From: Pholiota molesta
Lineage: Eukaryota; Basidiomycota; Agaricomycetes; Agaricales; Strophariaceae
DNA length: 64,000 nt
Direction: 5' to 3'
NCBI GenBank assembly: GCA_014925825.1
Contig: JACGCK010000072.1
Span: forward strand, 124,001-188,000
A program made the position numbers and the translations under genes. Positions within the stretch are counted from its first letter, which is position 1, and the number at the start of each line of letters is the position of its first letter. Under the pieces are notes generated by a model, which saw only the letters and a list, made by a program, of their open reading frames with translations, made no database searches and was not told the origin of the DNA. Below are positions 1 through 11,844 of the stretch, piece after piece.

Positions 1-905
1 GCTGGAATGGTGTCTCAGACCCTAAAAATCTGTCCGGAGGTTCAAAAAAAGTTCCGCGCGATGCGCGCTTCGAGAAAGCAATTTGGATGCTCTGAACAGC
101 GCCTTTCTGAAGCTGTGATATGAAAAAAGCGAAATGCACATGTAAAAATTGCTCCCGGAAGCTTAGTTTTTTTTTAGGACAGATATTGTATAGATATCTC
201 TAGCATTAATTTTCTCTCTCTCTATAATGCAACGAGAGACGTGCAAAACGCCGAAATCGCGACGGTTGGGTAGGAATTTGGGAAGGTGAGACGCGCCACG
301 TCATGTGATTGGCAGATAACATTGGATCATGGTTATCTGCCATTTGCCAAATTCACGCCTTGCACGGATTCTCTGTAGATTCCTAGTAGACAGATTTATT
401 AAAAACTAAATACATAGTATGTATGCGAAATTTGGAGTGATTTAAGCGTCCATAAGTCGTTTTTATCACTCCAAATTTCGCATACATACTATGTATTTAG
501 TTTTTAATAAATCTGTCTACTAGGAATCTACAGAGAATCCGTGCAAGGCGTGAATTTGGCAAATGGCAGATAACCATGATCCAATGTTATCTGCCAATCA
601 CATGACGTGGCGCGTCTCACCTTCCCAAATTCCTACCCAACCGTCGCGATTTCGGTGTTTTGCACGTCTCTCGTTGCATTATAGAGAGAGAGAAAATTAA
701 TGCTAGAGATATCTATACAATATCTGTCCTAAAAAAAAACTAAGCTTCCGGGAGCAATTTTTACATGTGCATTTCGCTTTTTTCATATCACAGCTTCAGA
801 AAGGCGCTGTTCAGAGCATCCAAATTGCTTTCTCGAAGCGCGCATCGCGCGGAACTTTTTTTGAACCTCCGGACAGATTTTTAGGGTCTGAGACACCATT
901 CCAGC
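1..905. repeat. Near-perfect fold-back (inverted repeat), 441-bp arms
   Basis: Bases 1-441 are the reverse complement of bases 465-905, with a 23-base spacer at 442-464. Every pair i and 906-i that I checked matches without indels, except one mismatch (G250 against T656). I see no coding sequence in the arms. The left end coincides with the window edge, so the repeat may extend further and target duplications cannot be judged. It could be a fold-back transposable element, a recent inverted duplication, or an assembly fold-back if this is a contig end. Confidence 0.95.
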
Positions 906-1056
906 CTATTTTACAACCATCTAAGTGATCCTGTGAGTTCTCTTTTTCTCTTTCTTTTCTTTCCTTTTTTGAATTCTTTTTTCGAGTTCTTTCTTTAAAA
1001 CACCCAGCCTATTGAAGGGAAAACCATCGGAAGCAGTTGGTTGTCCTGTGTGCAGT

Positions 1057-1555
1057 AGGACCCCCGAAAGTCACCTAAGAGGTTTGTTTTGAATCCCAAA
1101 AACTGGTAGCCGGATTAAATTATCGATTTTGGCCAAATTTTGGCCGGACTTTCGTAGGTACCTTCAGCGGGTGCGATTTTTGGCCGGATTATCGAAACAA
1201 TGCTCAAAAAATTTCCCAGGCCATTGAAAGTGCTAGTATGGCCGAATTTAAGCTATTTAAACATCGGAAAGTAAGTTCTGCGTCATTCACCGACCATCGC
1301 CAGAAGGCCAGGCTTGCATCTTAGGCGCCCTATCTATGGAAAATTTCGGTGACGGATGGTGGTGATAGCCCCAGCTCATAGCCGGATTATCTGAACATAC
1401 CTAGAATTAGTGGACAATTTATGGCCGGACTATGAGAACACACAGTTGGCCAAAATGGCCCATTTTTTGGCCGGACTGGTTACAGAGTTCCGCCTGCGGC
1501 GGGCGATTTATGGCCGGACACGAAACAAACATTATAGGTGGCTTTCGGGGGTCCT
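1057..1555. mobile_element. hAT-like MITE with 8-bp target site duplication
   Basis: The 499-base element has terminal inverted repeats starting AGGACCCCCGAAAG and ending CTTTCGGGGGTCCT. They remain similar for about 35 bases. Both ends are flanked by the same octamer TGTGCAGT (1049-1056 and 1556-1563), a target duplication of the length made by hAT transposases. The inside repeats a GCCGGA-type motif many times and has no transposase reading frame, so it is non-autonomous. Assignment to hAT rests on the 8-bp duplication and the terminal repeats only. Confidence 0.85.
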
Positions 1556-1563
1556 TGTGCAGT

Positions 1564-2219
1564 TCAAGTTGTCCACCCTGCTTGTTTCGAGATCTACCTA
1601 GACCAGGCCTACCTAGTAAACTGGTCTCAAATCTGTGAGCTTGTCATCATCTTGAGACATCCGGACATCGGTGAGAGAAAAGTACCTTAATGATGTTTGT
1701 TCCTAGATTGTTCCTATGTCGTGGACGGGCACACAGAATTTCGTCGGTGACACCGTCGCCGACGCAAGTACTATTTTTAGCCTGGATAGTATGCTGTCTA
1801 TATTTATCACTTAGTACGAACATGAATTTCTCATGTATACGCATACGGTGTTTACCTCGATAGACAGGGCGCACTGTTTTGTTGAGAATATTGTTGCATG
1901 TTTTTAACAGGATAGAAAGTGAGCAATGTGCAGGCATTCTTCAAACATAAGTAAGCTCTAAAGCTGAAGTTTGATAAGGATCTAAATAACTGTCTGTATT
2001 GAACCGACCCCGACCATCTCCTGCGTCCCGATGACGGTGGGAAGCCCTGTATTTCTTTCGGTCAGGTCATTCCGAAAGTATGCGTTGATTGTACAACTGG
2101 AATACCCATAAAAGACCCAGTTTCAGTCCATCAAGTTCACCAGCAGTCACTTTTCGACATCTCTTGGACTATCAAGAATATCTAGCACTACTTCTAATAA
2201 CTCCAATTCTAGCTTAAAA
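1564..2219. other. Gene-free stretch
   Basis: Only short unsupported reading frames are visible. The last part is the likely promoter and 5' leader of the secreted-protein gene that starts at 2220. Confidence 0.5.
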
Positions 2220-3075
2220 ATGTTCTCCTTCAAATCTCTCCTCACTGCATCCCTCATTGCCATGGCCGGAGTTATGAAGGCCTCCGCTGCTCCTGTACGT
2301 TTGAATCCTATAACTACCTTGGATGAATGCTCATTTGAGGCGTGACTATATAATATGTATTTTCGTACTAGGCCCAAGGATGCTTCATCCCACCACCAGG
2401 AAACTATTCACTTCAGAGCGTCGCCTTTACTGGGGAACTTGTGGGACTCGGTCAGCCCAACGGCGTTGGCTTTACTTTGGTCATGGAGAAGGCTCCCCCG
2501 CAGGGAAACTTGGGAGTGGTGCGTGCATTTTAATCTTATCTTAGCGTTTACTTGAAACTAAATCATGCAATATATGTAGTGGACTCTTACAAATGCTGAC
2601 CAAGGCGGCTTCCATATCTTGAACGTCGAGGAGACCTTCACCGTCTCGACTATTCACTTCGTGGAATCTGTGGGTTATTTTTTGAATTCGCGGACTGGTT
2701 GCTGAATGCGTTCTTAATTATTGACAGAACCTCTTCCTCCCCGAAGCCGCGGTCGCTGGAACTCCACCGTCTACATATGCTATCCAGTGCGCTGGAAACG
2801 GAGAGTTTGTGGTGAGTATTTTCCGTGCCGCTCACAGTTTCCTGGAGATCTTGTTGCTCACCTATTCCGCCAGATCAAGGCCGTCGATGATGATTTGTTA
2901 TGGACTACTGTTCCGGGAACCAGGCCAGGAGATGAGCAGCAAGGAGTCTCAACAGTAAGCGTTCATTTATGATATTCATACTAGGTCAACTCACAAAAGA
3001 ATCTCAAATGCATAGTTACAAATGCTTCCTGCTGATGGATCTAACGAGCAACACTTCTTGTTGAATGCTCTTTAA
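2220..3075 (+). CDS. Small secreted protein, possibly beta-trefoil inhibitor-like
   Basis: Six exons join in phase: 2220-2294, 2372-2518, 2580-2669, 2728-2811, 2874-2954 and 3016-3075. The protein is about 178 residues. It starts with a signal peptide (MFSFKSLLTASLIAMAG...SAAP) and has no membrane segment after it. The mature part begins with PPGNYSLQSV and has regularly spaced aromatic and hydrophobic stretches (VWTLTN, YAIQCAG, LLWTTV, NEQHFLL). That spacing recalls beta-trefoil peptidase inhibitors of mushrooms (I66 and mycocypin types), but this is a resemblance in pattern only. The gene structure is well supported; the function is not. Its stop lies about 80 bases from the convergent kinase-like gene. 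Confidence 0.75.
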
Positions 3076-3154
3076 ATGGGCTTGGAAAATTTGTTGCATG
3101 GACTTGATTTTTTCGATTGTATTGGACTTCTGCAGGACTCTTAAACGAAATAGT

Positions 3155-4091
3155 TCAATATCTCTCAGGCTCTTTAAAAGAGCTATCCAACAATTGAATA
3201 TACTTCTCATCTACACTTGTCCTCCCCTCAAACACGCTTTCGAGTGCCACACGCCATTTTTTCGACCATCGTGCATCTCTCCACACGATCATTGTCTCCC
3301 AAAAAGCTGGATACCATCCAATTGTCTCCCAATCCAAAATACTGACCATTTTACCACCATTTACAAGAATATTGCGCCCCGCCAGATCCCCGTGAGTGAG
3401 TATAATGGGACTGCTCTCGGACTTGTCCAGAGAAATATCGAGCTTAGCGCGCGTTAGCCAGTATGCGTTGAATGCCTTGACCGTGTCAAATGGGTGCGAC
3501 GGACAGATAGAATTCGGGGTTGGATCCCATGGGAGAGGTCGAAAATAAACGTTATTGAATGGGCCGCCGTCGCAAGCGCCTAATGAAAGGCTTGGAGTAA
3601 TATTGAGGTTTCTGAATTGTCGAATGCAATCCTTAATTTGAGCAGCAATGCCTTGCAGTTCCTCGGGCGATGTAGCGCGGTACGAATCGGCGAGGGGAGT
3701 TCCTTTTATGAACTCCATGACAGTGTATACAATTTGATCTTGTTTGAAGACAAAATAGACCCGTGGAACGGGGATGGTTGTGTGCAGTCGAACAAAGTCC
3801 ATTATTCGTGCTTCGGCCACTTTCGCTTGGTAATTCATCGAGTCGTATTTGACGCAGCGGCCATCGTGCAGATTTTGCCAAGGCCTGTGGGTATTGCCTG
3901 AAGATTTCTTAGACAGCTCTAATTTGCATAAGACATCGGAGATATCCTGTTCGCTGGGATTAAGAACTTCTGATGGGAGTTTATGATCCTCGAATGCTAA
4001 TCCTGAAGAAGCTCTGAGAAATGGTAGAAATAATTACGTCGTATAAATTACCTGGTAAGAGAGACGGGCTGCGAGCAGCACTCGCCTCCAT
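3155..4091 (-). CDS. Aminoglycoside-phosphotransferase-fold kinase-like protein
   Basis: Two exons, 4091-4052 and 4002-3155, are separated by a 49-base intron; the short first exon gives MEASAARSPSLLPG. The protein is about 295 residues. It carries the catalytic loop HGDLAGRNILV, the metal-binding ILDWETIGWYP and an upstream TVMEFIKGTPL hinge, which define the APH or choline-kinase-like phosphotransferase fold. Fungal members are numerous and mostly of unknown substrate, so antibiotic resistance should not be inferred. The N-terminal part is short for the fold, and the glycine-rich loop is not obvious. Confidence 0.85.
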
Positions 4092-4258
4092 TCTGGTATC
4101 CTCAATGATGGTGGTGGTATTAGAAGAACTTCGGTTGCACAACCTTCCTGGGTGTTAGCCGTAGGTTAAGGGCCGGTTTCCCGACTCCAATTCATCGAAG
4201 GCCAGTGGCTCTGACTGGCCACTGGCCAAGAGGTACATATACTTACACTAAGTATGCG

Positions 4259-7083
4259 CTACAGCCACAACGCCTCCGCTACTTTCACAACATCCACCAT
4301 TTCTTTTACATCATGAACTCTGACAACCAAAGCTTCTTGTTGCACCGCACAGGTGACCGCGGCTGCTGTCGCCCAGGTTCGTTCTTTGGGCAGTGTCTCC
4401 CGGCCATCAGGATCTCGCTCTAAAATGGCGCCCAGGAATGACTTGCGCGAGACCCCAATAAGCTGTGGGAATCCCCTGAGAGGATTGCGATAGACACCAC
4501 GCTTATCTGGATATGAAATTATGAGTTTATTTCTCAAACATCGGATTAGAAATAGGAAAACCTACCGCTACGGTTGCCGATCTCCACGTCGGCGACAACC
4601 TGCTTTGCCGACCTCAGAACTTCGAGATTTCCCTCTAATGTCTTGCTAAACCCGATCCCAGGGTCAGCGATAACAAGCCACCTGCGCACACCACCTTTGC
4701 CCAGCACGATCTGATCTACTTTAGCGCCCAACTCAACCCGCACGCCCTCCAGCGTCTCAAGCCGCTCCTTAGCGGCATACCGATACGCACTGTAGTCCTT
4801 GTTCTTTCCCGCGTCGCCTCGAGAGTGCATCAAGATGACGGGTGCGCCATACCTTCGCGCAACCGCCTTCATGTTCGTCATATATTCCGCGGCCGTCTCT
4901 CCCTGAGGTGTGCCGGCGCCTGGTGTGGGCCACGAGTCGGGCCCGGTGAAAGCGTAGACGTCATTGATGCAGTTCGCGCCTGCCTCGAGAGCGGCTTCGG
5001 CGACTTCCCAGCGGAATGTATCGACGCTGATCGGCGTATCCACTACACGTTTCAGAAGGTCGGCATCGAGTTCGGTTGCGTCACCCAAACATTCTTTCGG
5101 GCTTTGCGGGTTGCGCAAGGCGCCTATGGCGGGTGCGACACGGCTGATTTCGTCTTCCACGCTGACGAAGTCTGCTCCGGGGCGGGTGGAATATCCTCCG
5201 ACGTCAATGATAGTCGCACCTTGCGAGACAGAGGAAGAGGCGTAAGTTAGGGCGGCGGGAAGCGCGTTATGCTTCGCCCCATCTGAGAAAGAGTCCGGGG
5301 TGACGTTGAGGGTGGCCATGACGTGTACTTTACGAGATTTTGTAGTTGCATTATGTCTCGAAGGGTCTGTGATGTAGGTCCAGTGGGTTAGAGTCCCAGG
5401 GACAGGCGACACCGAAGGATATTCAGAAGAAAGAGAGGTTGATAGGGGGAGACGGGGAAATGGCATGACTTTGTTCATCGGAGGTCCTGAAGGATCGCAG
5501 ACGTCTTTGAACAAAGTCTCAATAGATTTTTTGAGGACGGGGTGGATGTAAGTGGGAATCATGCTAGAAAGAAAATGAGTAAAAAAAATCTTTTGAGTAA
5601 AAGAAAGGAGCGCGTACTCTGCTAGGGGTCGAAGAACGAATTCTCTTTCTTGCAATCGTGGATGTGGAATTACCAGCTCGCCTTCTAGGTTATCTAAGTT
5701 GTCTTTGACTGTTCGCGTATCGAGCACGATGTCGTCGTATAAGACGATATCCAAATCGACGGCACGGGGGCCGTTGCGTATCGACGGAACTCGGCCCACT
5801 ATGGCTTCTATTTTCTTCAGGAGGCGGAGAAGCATTACTGGCGGTATGTTCGTTTCCACCTATCAGTCGTATAGATGAATAGAAGCATACGATTCAAGTC
5901 AACAAAGAAACTCACCATGCAGGCGCAATTGATGAATGACGGTTGGTCAGTGACATACATGGGCGCGGTTTCATACAAAAATGAAGTGTTTGTGACAGAT
6001 AAAATCGTGTTCAGACCGTCGTCTCCGAGGATATCTTGAGGTATTTCTAGAAGCCGCAAGGCGTACTCGATATTTTGGAAGGAATCACCGAGATTGGATC
6101 CAAGAGCGATAGCTACTTTCGCGAAACTGGTTTCGGGATTGGCAGAGGTTTCGGAATTTTGAACAGTCGACTCCAAAGGATGCACACCATCGTTGGATAG
6201 GGCACGGACGATATGGATTTGGGCTGACTGAGCGAGTGGCAACGCGGATGGTTTGGCAGCGCTTATAGAGACGACAGGAGAAAGGTGGGAGACCGTTGGA
6301 AAGGTAAGAATGTCCGATGCGATTTTGGTGGTCAAGGACTCCAACGTGAGGAATCGAGAAGTAAATATCGTCTTCAATCATTTAAGTTGGCTTCGAAAAT
6401 GATCGGAAGGAGGAATTAGGGTACCTTGTACAATGTTCCCATCATATCTCGAACGTCTATCCAGTCACCGGGATCCAGGCCGTTGTTCCCAGTACTGAGT
6501 GCGATGTTGATAACGACATTTTGAAGTGTCAACCGTTCATAGTCTTCTACGCCGATGATGACTGGGCATGTGAGATCCTCCACCACAAGGGTAATATCAC
6601 AGGGGGTCCACGAATTGTTGGCAGAGAATTTTGCAGTGTGTTCAAACGCGATCGTTTTGCAATGCAAGAAAGCCTTCGACTGCGATACCTTGATTTTAAC
6701 TTCAAGTCCATCCAAAACGTCCTTCAAGGAAGAGAACAAAGGAAGAGAATTGCATATGTGTCGTATTAGATCTTGGAGGCAGGTAAATGGCTTGTCAACA
6801 ACAGCAGTTCGGACTTCGTCTGCAAGTTCTGCATAGTTGATCGAATATATCAGTTTATCGGCTCTAGCAGTGCGGGATATGTCGTGAAAGATGGAAAGGG
6901 AGATGGCTATCGGTTGTTCGATAGGTTTGTTGGCTTTCATTGGCCATTCTGCACCTGTGTGCAATGAGATAGGAAGTGTTAGGTCATTGATTCGGATCGT
7001 GTCCTTCTGGCCAACTTGACTGCTATTATAAATAACACCATTAGAGGAGAACACTGGACTCACCACATATGTTTATCCTCCAT
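4259..7083 (-). CDS. FOL1: Trifunctional folate synthesis protein (DHNA, HPPK, DHPS)
   Basis: Six exons join cleanly: 7083-7064, 7019-6425, 6371-5916, 5859-5618, 5563-4566 and 4506-4259. The N-terminal third holds two FolB-like dihydroneopterin aldolase repeats (from IRINDLTLPISLHTGAEW and from VIIGVEDYERLTLQNVVI). The middle is hydroxymethyl-dihydropterin pyrophosphokinase, with VAIALGSNLGDSFQNI, FLYETAPMYVTDQP and PRAVDLDIVLYDD. The C-terminal part is dihydropteroate synthase: MATLNVTPDSFSDG, IDVGGYSTRPGA, CINDVYA, VILMHSRGD, IADPGIGFSK and GVSRKSFLG. Together they convert dihydroneopterin plus p-aminobenzoate to dihydropteroate. This fused layout is the usual fungal one. It is divergent from EMC2 across 127 bases. 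Confidence 0.97.
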
Positions 7084-7210
7084 TTTTTCCTGTAGTTGTG
7101 AATGTGCAGATTGTCGCCGTCGTGGTATGTCGGAAGGGGTTCAGAAAATCTCGGCGTTCAAATTCAGATATGATATTCATTACGTAACTACAGTCTCTCT
7201 TTCGATTTCC
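7084..7210. promoter_or_regulatory. Shared FOL1/EMC2 divergent promoter
   Basis: Only 127 bases separate the two start codons, so this interval must hold both leaders and probably one bidirectional promoter. I see no clear TATA box in it. Confidence 0.6.
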
Positions 7211-8349
7211 ATGTCTTTACAGTCCGCCCTGCACAAACTCGCGTCCTTTCGGACGAACAATACCAGAGAATCCCAAGAGACCTTTCAGAAAGGATTGATT
7301 GTTCTCAAGTCTGCAAAGCCTGCTACACTCGGCGACGAAGGTGGAGAATTTGATATTTCATCGCGACCACGTCAGCTCACTTTCCCCAGGATGGGCATTT
7401 CTTGAACAGCTTCTGTTGGCGTCAATCGACGTTGGACGTTTGGACATAGCAGACGTACGCGATGGCTCTGGTTTACTCCAATACACGCTTTGACATTGAC
7501 GAAAGGTTGTGCGCTAGCAATGCCTCAAACAACTCACCGACAAGTTCCCTGATTCGCCACGCGTAGACGTGTTGCGAGGCATTCGGTTGGAATCAACGCA
7601 GAATCCTAGCGCAATCCTTGCTTATTACGACGATTTACTGCGCATCAACCCTTCCAATGCGGTAAGAGGGTATCTGTTCCCAATGGAAGCTTAGACTAAT
7701 TGTGGATTGTAGGCCATCTGGAAACGACGCATATCAGTCCTTAGACGCCTTGGAAAGAACGACAAAGCGGTTGAAGATCTGAACGAGTATCTAGACACGT
7801 TCTATACCGACGTGGAAGGATGGCTCGAGCTTGCGGACATTCACTCTTCCTGTAATCAGTACGTGTTCGTCATTTCTTGCCTGCATTGAGTTCCAACAAT
7901 ATTTGGTCCAGATATACCAACGCCCTGCAAGCTCTTTCTCATGCCCTTCTTCTCACTCCGCAAAACCCTTTCACCTTCCTCCAATTTGCCGAAACCGCCT
8001 ATAGTAGCGGGGATATCCCATTAGCTCTGAAGATGTTCCTCGTTGTCATTGACATGAATGAAGGGGAAGACGAGGACGCAATTCCTTTGGGAATATCTGT
8101 CAGAGCGTGGTGGGGAACGAAGCTAGTGAGTGTTGCCCATGTCTAAGAGACCGTCTGCTGACATTTCTCCAGTGTACTCGCCAACTTGTCGCGTCCTCAG
8201 CAACACATAATTCCCAATCAAATACAGCGGTCCCCAAAAATATCAAATTACTTGACGAACTGGCGACGGAGAGAGTTCTAACGGCATACAGTGGAGAACA
8301 TGGTATTCAAGCTCGGAGCTTAGTATCGAATTGGATGTCCGGGCGATAA
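7211..8349 (+). CDS. EMC2: ER membrane protein complex subunit 2 (TPR protein)
   Basis: Six exons (7211-7340, 7390-7454, 7518-7661, 7713-7858, 7912-8125, 8173-8349) give about 290 residues. Landmarks in order are CLKQLTDKFPDSPRVDVLRG, YYDDLLRINPSNA, IWKRRISVLRRLGK, a TPR-like VEDLNEYLDTFYTDVEGWLELADI, and ALLLTPQNPFTFLQFAETAYSSGDIPLALKMF. This is the EMC2 signature. EMC2 is a soluble TPR scaffold on the cytosolic side of the EMC, which inserts membrane proteins into the ER. The start at 7211 was chosen because conserved sequence begins there; upstream codons in frame carry no similarity. Confidence 0.93.
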
Positions 8350-8713
8350 ACCGATCATTCAATTTCCTTGTTTTTATTTTGACTGATGATTGTTCTTCTT
8401 CAATACCCTGGGACTTCAACGATTTTTCCAATTGAATCCTGCTCTTATTCCGCATCCGTGATCAATCTGCAATTCTTCTTGTGACCCATGTACACATCAT
8501 TTACCGGAACCAGTGCTCAAGCTGTGTTCATGAGCACATTCATATTGACCCATCGATGCGCTGTCAAGAAAGCTAATACAAGGCAAATACAAGGAGACTC
8601 GTATGCGCCCATGTCGAGGTGAATTTTCTCACGTGGCTGCTATATAATGGACTATCCCACTTCCAACAGATACGAAAGCGATTATCGTTTTCTTTCGGCC
8701 CAACAAGTTGAGA
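8350..8713. other. Intergenic, nothing recognised
   Basis: This is the 3' flank of EMC2 and the 5' flank of the F-box-like gene. A TATATAATGG string lies about 75 bases before the next start codon and could act as a TATA element. Confidence 0.4.
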
Positions 8714-10252
8714 ATGGCTTCCATAAAAAGTCGACATGGCTCCTTCACATTTCCTTTGGAACTCATTCGGCTCATCATCACTGAAGTCAGCCTAGACACG
8801 CTCTCCAATCCCCGGCTACGGGCTGACATGCTCTGCACTCTTTCCTGCGTTTGTCAAGCATTCTTCTTTCTAGCCCGTGCGGAGCTCCTATCAGCCATAA
8901 CTTTCTCGACATCTCAGAATCACCAGACCACTCTGAAGCGCGCAGCGATCCTTGTGCGCGTTCTGCAGAAGAATCAGGCATGGGGCCAAGGCATCCGCTC
9001 CATGACGCTGACAATTAACCATTCCCTTCGCCTGGAATCCAAGAGCTCTCATGTGCTTACATCTGTGATAGGCCGGCTCAGGACCACGGTAGTTAAACGA
9101 TGGTCCAGCCCATTGACCCCGCTGCTTAATATTGCATTGCGTTCGCCCTCGCTGGAGAAGCTCGCGCTTGAAGGATGGGATGAAAGGCGGTCGCCTTCCA
9201 TCTGGAATGAACTTCGACTTTATGGAATATCGACTATCCTGGACGAATTACACGCCAGCCCTTGTGTGAAATCCCTCACAGTTGCAAATACTCACGATAT
9301 GCCATGGGATTTAGTCCTATCATCATTTGCTTCAACCGCCTTGCATGAAATGATGTTCATTCATTCGACTCTCGACCTGCGGGTAGACCGAGGCCATGCA
9401 GATCATATTTCCGCGTCCAATACAGTGTCTGGTATAAAAATTCTGACCTTATTGAATTTGCGATATGTAGATTTTTTCCTTGGTCTTCGATCCTACCTTC
9501 CCGAGCTGCCAGCGGGTATGGTTTCCAAATCACCATCTATCTACTTCACATCCCTTCATACGCTCCGAATCAATATACCTGCTACCCAGTACGATGCGGA
9601 AACTCTGGCAAAGTTTCTTTTAGGCGTCGCCGGAACTTTGGAAACTCTCGACCTTCGCATGCATCACGCCATGGACCGTTGCAGTAATTCAGTTTAATTC
9701 TATCCTAAAACTTGATCTCGAACCCAGTCTGACTCTTTTTCTTTTAAAGGTGCTTATACTATTCTTCCGCTGATGAAGTTAATTTCTTTGAAGATCCTCA
9801 AAATACGTGCGGACATGAATGATAGTGTTAATAGCAGCAATCATTCTGAATCAGTACTGACCTTAGAGAGCCTACAGCTCATCAGTTGGGCTCTCGCTTC
9901 AACATCCTCACTACCCAACCTAACTTCTATACACATGGAACTGTATATCGAAATAACGACAAGTCCATTGAAGGACTACTTCGATGTACGACGCATGTCG
10001 TGGGGCATGGTTGATCAAGAGCTAGATCAGCCTGGTTTTGCGGCTTTGCAAAATATTTCTCTCCAAATAGAGAAACATCACTGCGACAAATCTTTGGGTC
10101 CAATATGGCAGAAAACCGAAGATTCCGTTGCCCTTCTTTCGTCTATTCTTCCTCATGTACGTGGGAAGCAGTCAGTTCGAGTGGCTTTTAAAGTCAGGTC
10201 TGTCTATAATTCTGAACCCTTGAGTATGATGGCCTATTGTAGATCGCTTTGA
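8714..10252 (+). CDS. F-box-like domain protein
   Basis: Exons 8714-9677 and 9750 onward join in phase. A final short intron probably lies near 10198-10241 (exon end AAAGTCAG, acceptor TTGTAG), giving an end in ...KVRSL. The protein is about 480 residues. The N-terminus (FPLELIRLIITEVSLDTL, then LSCVCQAFFFLARAELLSAI) matches the agaric F-box-like pattern. The rest is an alpha/beta, LRR-like region with repeated LxxLxL segments. Such proteins are usually substrate adaptors of SCF ubiquitin ligases, but the target is unknown. A broken paralogue lies on the same strand at 35178-36662. Confidence 0.75.
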
Positions 10253-10695
10253 TGTATTTGATTGAGTGTTTGAGTACGGATAGTACATATCTAATTATTG
10301 AGAGTTCCAACCATTTTCGTCAAATTTTCGTCTCATTTCCCACAATCCTTGTCAAGCGGTGTTTCCCAATTGTAAAAGCTTTTAAATTTTTGAAAATATA
10401 CAAAGCACAAATTTACAAGCTTGCTACGAATATGCGATTGATTTACCAACTGTGATAAGTAATTGGGTTGTTGTTTCCCAACAGTCTCCAGAGCAACTCC
10501 AGAGACGGGCAAGAGACGGGCTGCGACGCGCTGGCGCACGTGATCAATAACTCTCAACGTGTCACCCCAAGCCAAGCTCCGTCCCCAAACCTTTCCGTTG
10601 TTCCTACTCTTCCATATTTTATACCTATCCTTAAAGCCATTGGCTTGCCTGGCCCTTTAGATTGGGCCCCTTTCGACCACGAGTAATCAATCAAG
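10253..10695. other. Intergenic, nothing recognised
   Basis: AT-rich sequence with only short frames lies between the F-box-like gene and SEC11. No repeat or RNA gene could be identified. Confidence 0.4.
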
Positions 10696-11501
10696 ATGTT
10701 TACCGAAGAACTCAAGGCATTCAAACGGCTAGGTTTTCGCCATGTAAGCCTATTCAAATTCGGATAGATTCCTGCGCGCTTAACGACGTTTTCGCAGGTC
10801 CTTCTCCAAGTTCTCAATTTTGCATCGGTTATTGCATCGGGCCTTATGATATGGAAAGGTCTGGGGATTATCACCAATTCTGAATCGCCAATCGTCGTCG
10901 TGTTAAGGTACGCAGCATGAAAGGAAACACATCGTTCAACGTATCAATCAGCACATTTATAGTGGTTCTATGGAGCCTGCGTTTTACCGCGGGGATCTTC
11001 TATTCCTCACAAACCCTCCCAACGAACTATACAAGACGGGTGATATCACTGTTTACAAAATCCCTGGAGCCGATATTCCTATCGTACATCGCGTGCTGGA
11101 AACACACGACGTGAAGCCTAAGAAATCATCGAAGTCGAAATCGAAGGAGCCTACCACCTCGGAAACAGCAGCGAATCAACGACTCTTGACGAAGGGAGAT
11201 AATAACTATGTCGATGATATCGAGCTTTATCAAGGGCTAGAGTGGCTAGAACGGAAACATATTGTGGGCAAGGTCCGAGGGTAAGTAAAAGATCAACTCT
11301 CCTTTGTTCCCCTCACTCAAGCGTTATATCCAGCTTCCTACCATATATCGGATATGTGACAATCGCGATGGCAAGTCTATCAAAATCCTCCAATACACTT
11401 TTCATGCATCTTACCAATCAACGAAATAGAACGACTTCCCCCAACTGAAATACGCATTACTGGGCGGCCTGGGTCTTCTTGCGCTACTGCAGCGTGAATA
11501 G
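10696..11501 (+). CDS. SEC11: Signal peptidase complex catalytic subunit
   Basis: Five exons (10696-10743, 10798-10907, 10963-11280, 11334-11370, 11432-11501). The start [24 protein letters not shown] leads into a membrane anchor. The catalytic serine is in [15 protein letters not shown], the histidine in PIVHRVLE, and the aspartate region in [12 protein letters not shown]. The protein ends with a hydrophobic [15 protein letters not shown]. This is the ER signal peptidase that cleaves signal peptides. A lysine- and serine-rich insert ([15 protein letters not shown]) between the His and Asp boxes is common in basidiomycete copies. The fourth intron starts with GC (GCAAGT at 11371), a GC-AG intron. 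Confidence 0.96.
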
Positions 11502-11844
11502 TTTATTGGATGGGATAAATATTTCTGTATTGGCTCTGTAGCCTAGTATATCCCTTCGTGTATCATCAGACATTAATTCGCAACTGATACCCCAAAAGCA
11601 GACTGGAGGCACTACCTCAAGCACTTTGCTCCTCAAGGCCGTGTGTACTCGTGCTCAGATGCTCTATGTTGATCAGCGCTGATGTGACGTGTTAAATGAT
11701 TAGGGAATCTTCGACTTGTGTGTTTGACACATGGTCAGTGGCCCAACGTGCAACATGCCTTCCAAGACAGCAAATTACATGGGATATAGAAAGTAAGTGG
11801 GCATCGATCGGTATCATGCTACTGCATTCTGCCCCAACTTGGTC
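11502..11844. other. Convergent 3' intergenic region
   Basis: It lies between the stop codons of SEC11 and the first hemerythrin-like gene. Nothing beyond presumed 3' UTRs was seen. Confidence 0.4.

Noticed and set aside
3155..4091. Antibiotic resistance gene
   Set aside because: The APH fold is common in fungal proteins of unknown substrate, and nothing here points to drug modification.
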